NCBI GenBank assembly: GCA_018883945.1
Contig: JAHLFF010000070.1
Location: forward strand, 1 to 62,142
Source: Candidatus Acinetobacter avistercoris
GTDB taxonomy: Bacteria > Pseudomonadota > Gammaproteobacteria > Pseudomonadales > Moraxellaceae
Direction of reading: 5' to 3'
DNA length: 62,142 nucleotides
Part shown: in pieces, positions 60,477 through 62,142 of the stretch
How the letters are laid out: each line of letters opens with the position of its first letter
Numbering within the stretch: the first letter of the stretch is position 1
Program-made: the position numbers and the translations under genes
The notes under the pieces: model-generated
Told to the model about the DNA's origin: nothing
Seen by the model: the letters and a program-made list of their open reading frames with translations, nothing else
The model's database searches: none

Positions 60477-62138
60477 CTACATTAGTCGCCAGTCGACTGG
60501 CTCATCGTTATAGTTATCTTGGCGTTTTGGCTCATCTTCTGCGAACCCTACACGGCTCGTCATATCTGCCACATCTTCAATCAGACCTGCATCCTTGGCC
60601 TGTGCCCATTGACGCAAAGCATCGGCACCTTCAGAGCAGCCATTGGCCTTGTTAGGCTGATCAATAAAGCATTTATCTGCTTTGGAGAATTTCTTCTGAT
60701 AGCCTTCGATACGCTCAATACCTAATTTGCAGCCGTCTTTATCGAACCAGGCATTCTTTAGATGCTTACGTGTGGACTGAATACCGTGGATCAGCTGAGT
60801 AATACGCGGCACAATGACAAAGTTATGTCCTGGTAATAGTTCCTCCAGCTGCTCCATAACAGACTTGTTAAAGTCACCTAGGCGCTGGTGTGCTGCATCA
60901 TGTGGCAGGAAGTGGGTGTGGTAGATGTAATCGTGTGATTTGATCTCTGCTACATAGTGTCTTAGATCTTGGCCATGTTTCTCGTAGTAGCGAATAAAAC
61001 GGTCTTGGCCATTCATGATCTGTTGGTACCAGATTGCACAGCCGTCATGATTCCCGATATCCCAATAGGTATAAGTCGGTACATCCAATACTTCGATCTG
61101 ACCAATACCACCACGTTTACGTAGTGCCAGCATATCCTTGGCATAGTAGTTACCATCTTTGGCCACCTGGAATGCTTCATCAGGGAATGATGGGTATTCC
61201 TGCCACATCTTGGCACTATCACCGCGAAGGTCATTGTCCCGTGTCAGCACATACCAGGCACGCTGATCAGGATCGAGACGCATCTTAATCCCCATTTTCT
61301 GGCGTACGATCAGCTCAACTTCATCCAGTTCTTCATGATCTCTGGCTGAGATAGTGACTTGAGTAGAATCGATGCGGTACTTAGGTTCTTGCCACCAGGC
61401 ATAAAAATGGAAACGGTAATCTTTTGATGTGAGAATTTTACGCAGCAAGTAGTTGGTCTGTGCTGCCTGCACCATTGCATAGAATGAACCGTTACGACCT
61501 TCCGCCGTGGATTCAATCACCAGCACACCATTGGTCGGTACAGTTGGGATCGAACCGGTCATGACCTCATCATCTTTGGCCGGATCACTCGCACAGATCT
61601 TACCGAACTCGGAAATCAGCATTCGGTGAATGGTTCCCGAACGGAATGATGTCGCTACACGGATGCTTGATCCATTGTGGCCAAACTCAATTTCTGACTT
61701 GTTATAGGCTTTTAAAGGAAAGCGTGCTTTGATTTCATCTGGCAGATTGTCATAGGCAAACTTGATCTTGTCTTTAAAGATATTGAAAACTGTCGGCAAG
61801 TCCTGGGCAATAATGGCGCAGTTCTGGTTAGCATTGAACAATGCATGATCCAGCCACAAGATACAGATCAACGTGGTAAAACCAAGCTGACGTGCTTTTA
61901 AAATAATATTCCGGTACCACAGCCGATTTAAGAATTTAATCTGTGCAGCATTCGGTTTAAATGGCAGTTCAAAGGTATCAGCTTCAATGACATTACCTAG
62001 CTCATCCTTAAAGTCGTCACCCTTAATTTTGATCTTGTACAGACATCCGGAAAATATCCGCCATTGCGGGTCAGCAAGGCATCTTTCCAGTTCTTCCTTA
62101 TTCGTGGGTAGTTCGGCTAAGTTGGTGTTATACATCAT
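60477..62138 (-). CDS. Terminase large subunit (prophage B copy, complete, 553 aa)
   Basis: P22 gp2-like packaging motor. A variant ATPase motif, IILKARQLGFTTLICILWLD (about residues 78-97), and the HRMLISEFGKICA Walker B-like segment (about 170-182) form the ATPase; YTYWDIGNHDGCAIWYQ (about 360-376) opens the RNase H-like nuclease domain. Starts MMYNTNLAEL as the left-edge copy does, with about 93% identity over the shared 374 bases. It is 13 bases upstream of the portal. Confidence 0.92.
   Translation of the reverse strand: MMYNTNLAELPTNKEELERCLADPQWRIFSGCLYKIKIKGDDFKDELGNVIEADTFELPFKPNAAQIKFLNRLWYRNIILKARQLGFTTLICILWLDHALFNANQNCAIIAQDLPTVFNIFKDKIKFAYDNLPDEIKARFPLKAYNKSEIEFGHNGSSIRVATSFRSGTIHRMLISEFGKICASDPAKDDEVMTGSIPTVPTNGVLVIESTAEGRNGSFYAMVQAAQTNYLLRKILTSKDYRFHFYAWWQEPKYRIDSTQVTISARDHEELDEVELIVRQKMGIKMRLDPDQRAWYVLTRDNDLRGDSAKMWQEYPSFPDEAFQVAKDGNYYAKDMLALRKRGGIGQIEVLDVPTYTYWDIGNHDGCAIWYQQIMNGQDRFIRYYEKHGQDLRHYVAEIKSHDYIYHTHFLPHDAAHQRLGDFNKSVMEQLEELLPGHNFVIVPRITQLIHGIQSTRKHLKNAWFDKDGCKLGIERIEGYQKKFSKADKCFIDQPNKANGCSEGADALRQWAQAKDAGLIEDVADMTSRVGFAEDEPKRQDNYNDEPVDWRLM
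60542..60553 (-). promoter_or_regulatory. Late-gene motif copy 7 (inside the terminase 3' end, upstream of portal)
   Basis: The sense strand reads GTGTAGGGTTCG within the coding region, about 80 bases before the portal start. Its position inside a gene but at the usual distance before the next one supports a regulatory role. Confidence 0.45.
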
Positions 62139-62142
62139 ATAA

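Overview
The window is temperate-phage DNA, most likely chromosomal DNA of an Acinetobacter-like gammaproteobacterium. That host call is inference from the moderate-to-low GC, the style of the genes and a ybaK-type host fragment. It does not look like one prophage. It looks like the right part of one prophage (A, about 1-17460) joined to the left part of a related prophage (B, about 17460-62142). Both window edges lie in the 5' end of a large-terminase gene. Positions 1-374 align without gaps to 61765-62138 but differ at about 27 sites (hand count, roughly 93% identity), so this is neither a circular overlap nor a terminal repeat.

Prophage A, right part. Minus-strand terminase (1-1152) is followed by a tight minus-strand early operon, also minus strand (1285-9035): unknown small proteins, a PPP-type phosphatase, a DUF1064 nuclease-like protein, an O-like replication protein with iteron-like repeats inside its gene, an antirepressor, a small regulator and a Cro-like repressor. 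A divergent control region with three palindromic operators separates these from the plus-strand CI-like repressor (9159-9830). Genes probably expressed in the lysogen follow (9852-12090), including a lipoprotein and a 420-residue protein whose N terminus resembles a proteasome beta subunit. A second promoter at 12209-12237 carries the same operator in its spacer, as lambda pL does, and drives a plus-strand operon (12320-17047): a Sak4-like ATPase, Fis-like and winged-helix proteins, several zinc-finger miniproteins and an AlpA-like candidate excisionase.

Junction (17050-17640). A 5'-truncated copy of host ybaK lies between clusters of TTGTGAGTA-type repeats, just before a tyrosine integrase. 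The simplest model is that the phage carries a replacement ybaK 3' end at attP, and that A and B sit in tandem at this site.

Prophage B, left part. Integrase and a HEPN/Toprim candidate defence gene (plus strand) are followed by the lysis cassette (minus strand: holin, GH108 endolysin, nested Rz/Rz1), three plus-strand accessory genes including a HEPN/DUF4145-like protein, and then about 38 kb of minus-strand virion genes. In transcription order these run terminase, portal, an AT-rich accessory gene, small proteins and tRNA-Cys, scaffold, major capsid, a RyR-domain protein, a connector, beta-propeller and highly repetitive tail proteins, coiled-coil proteins and a 2341-residue polyvalent protein. 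No tape measure or contractile sheath is evident, so a short-tailed virion is the better guess.

A shared motif, GTAGGGTTCG, occurs seven times in the sense orientation upstream of late genes in both prophages. In two cases it directly follows a terminator and in two it lies in a divergent gap, so it is a good candidate for a phage-specific late control element.
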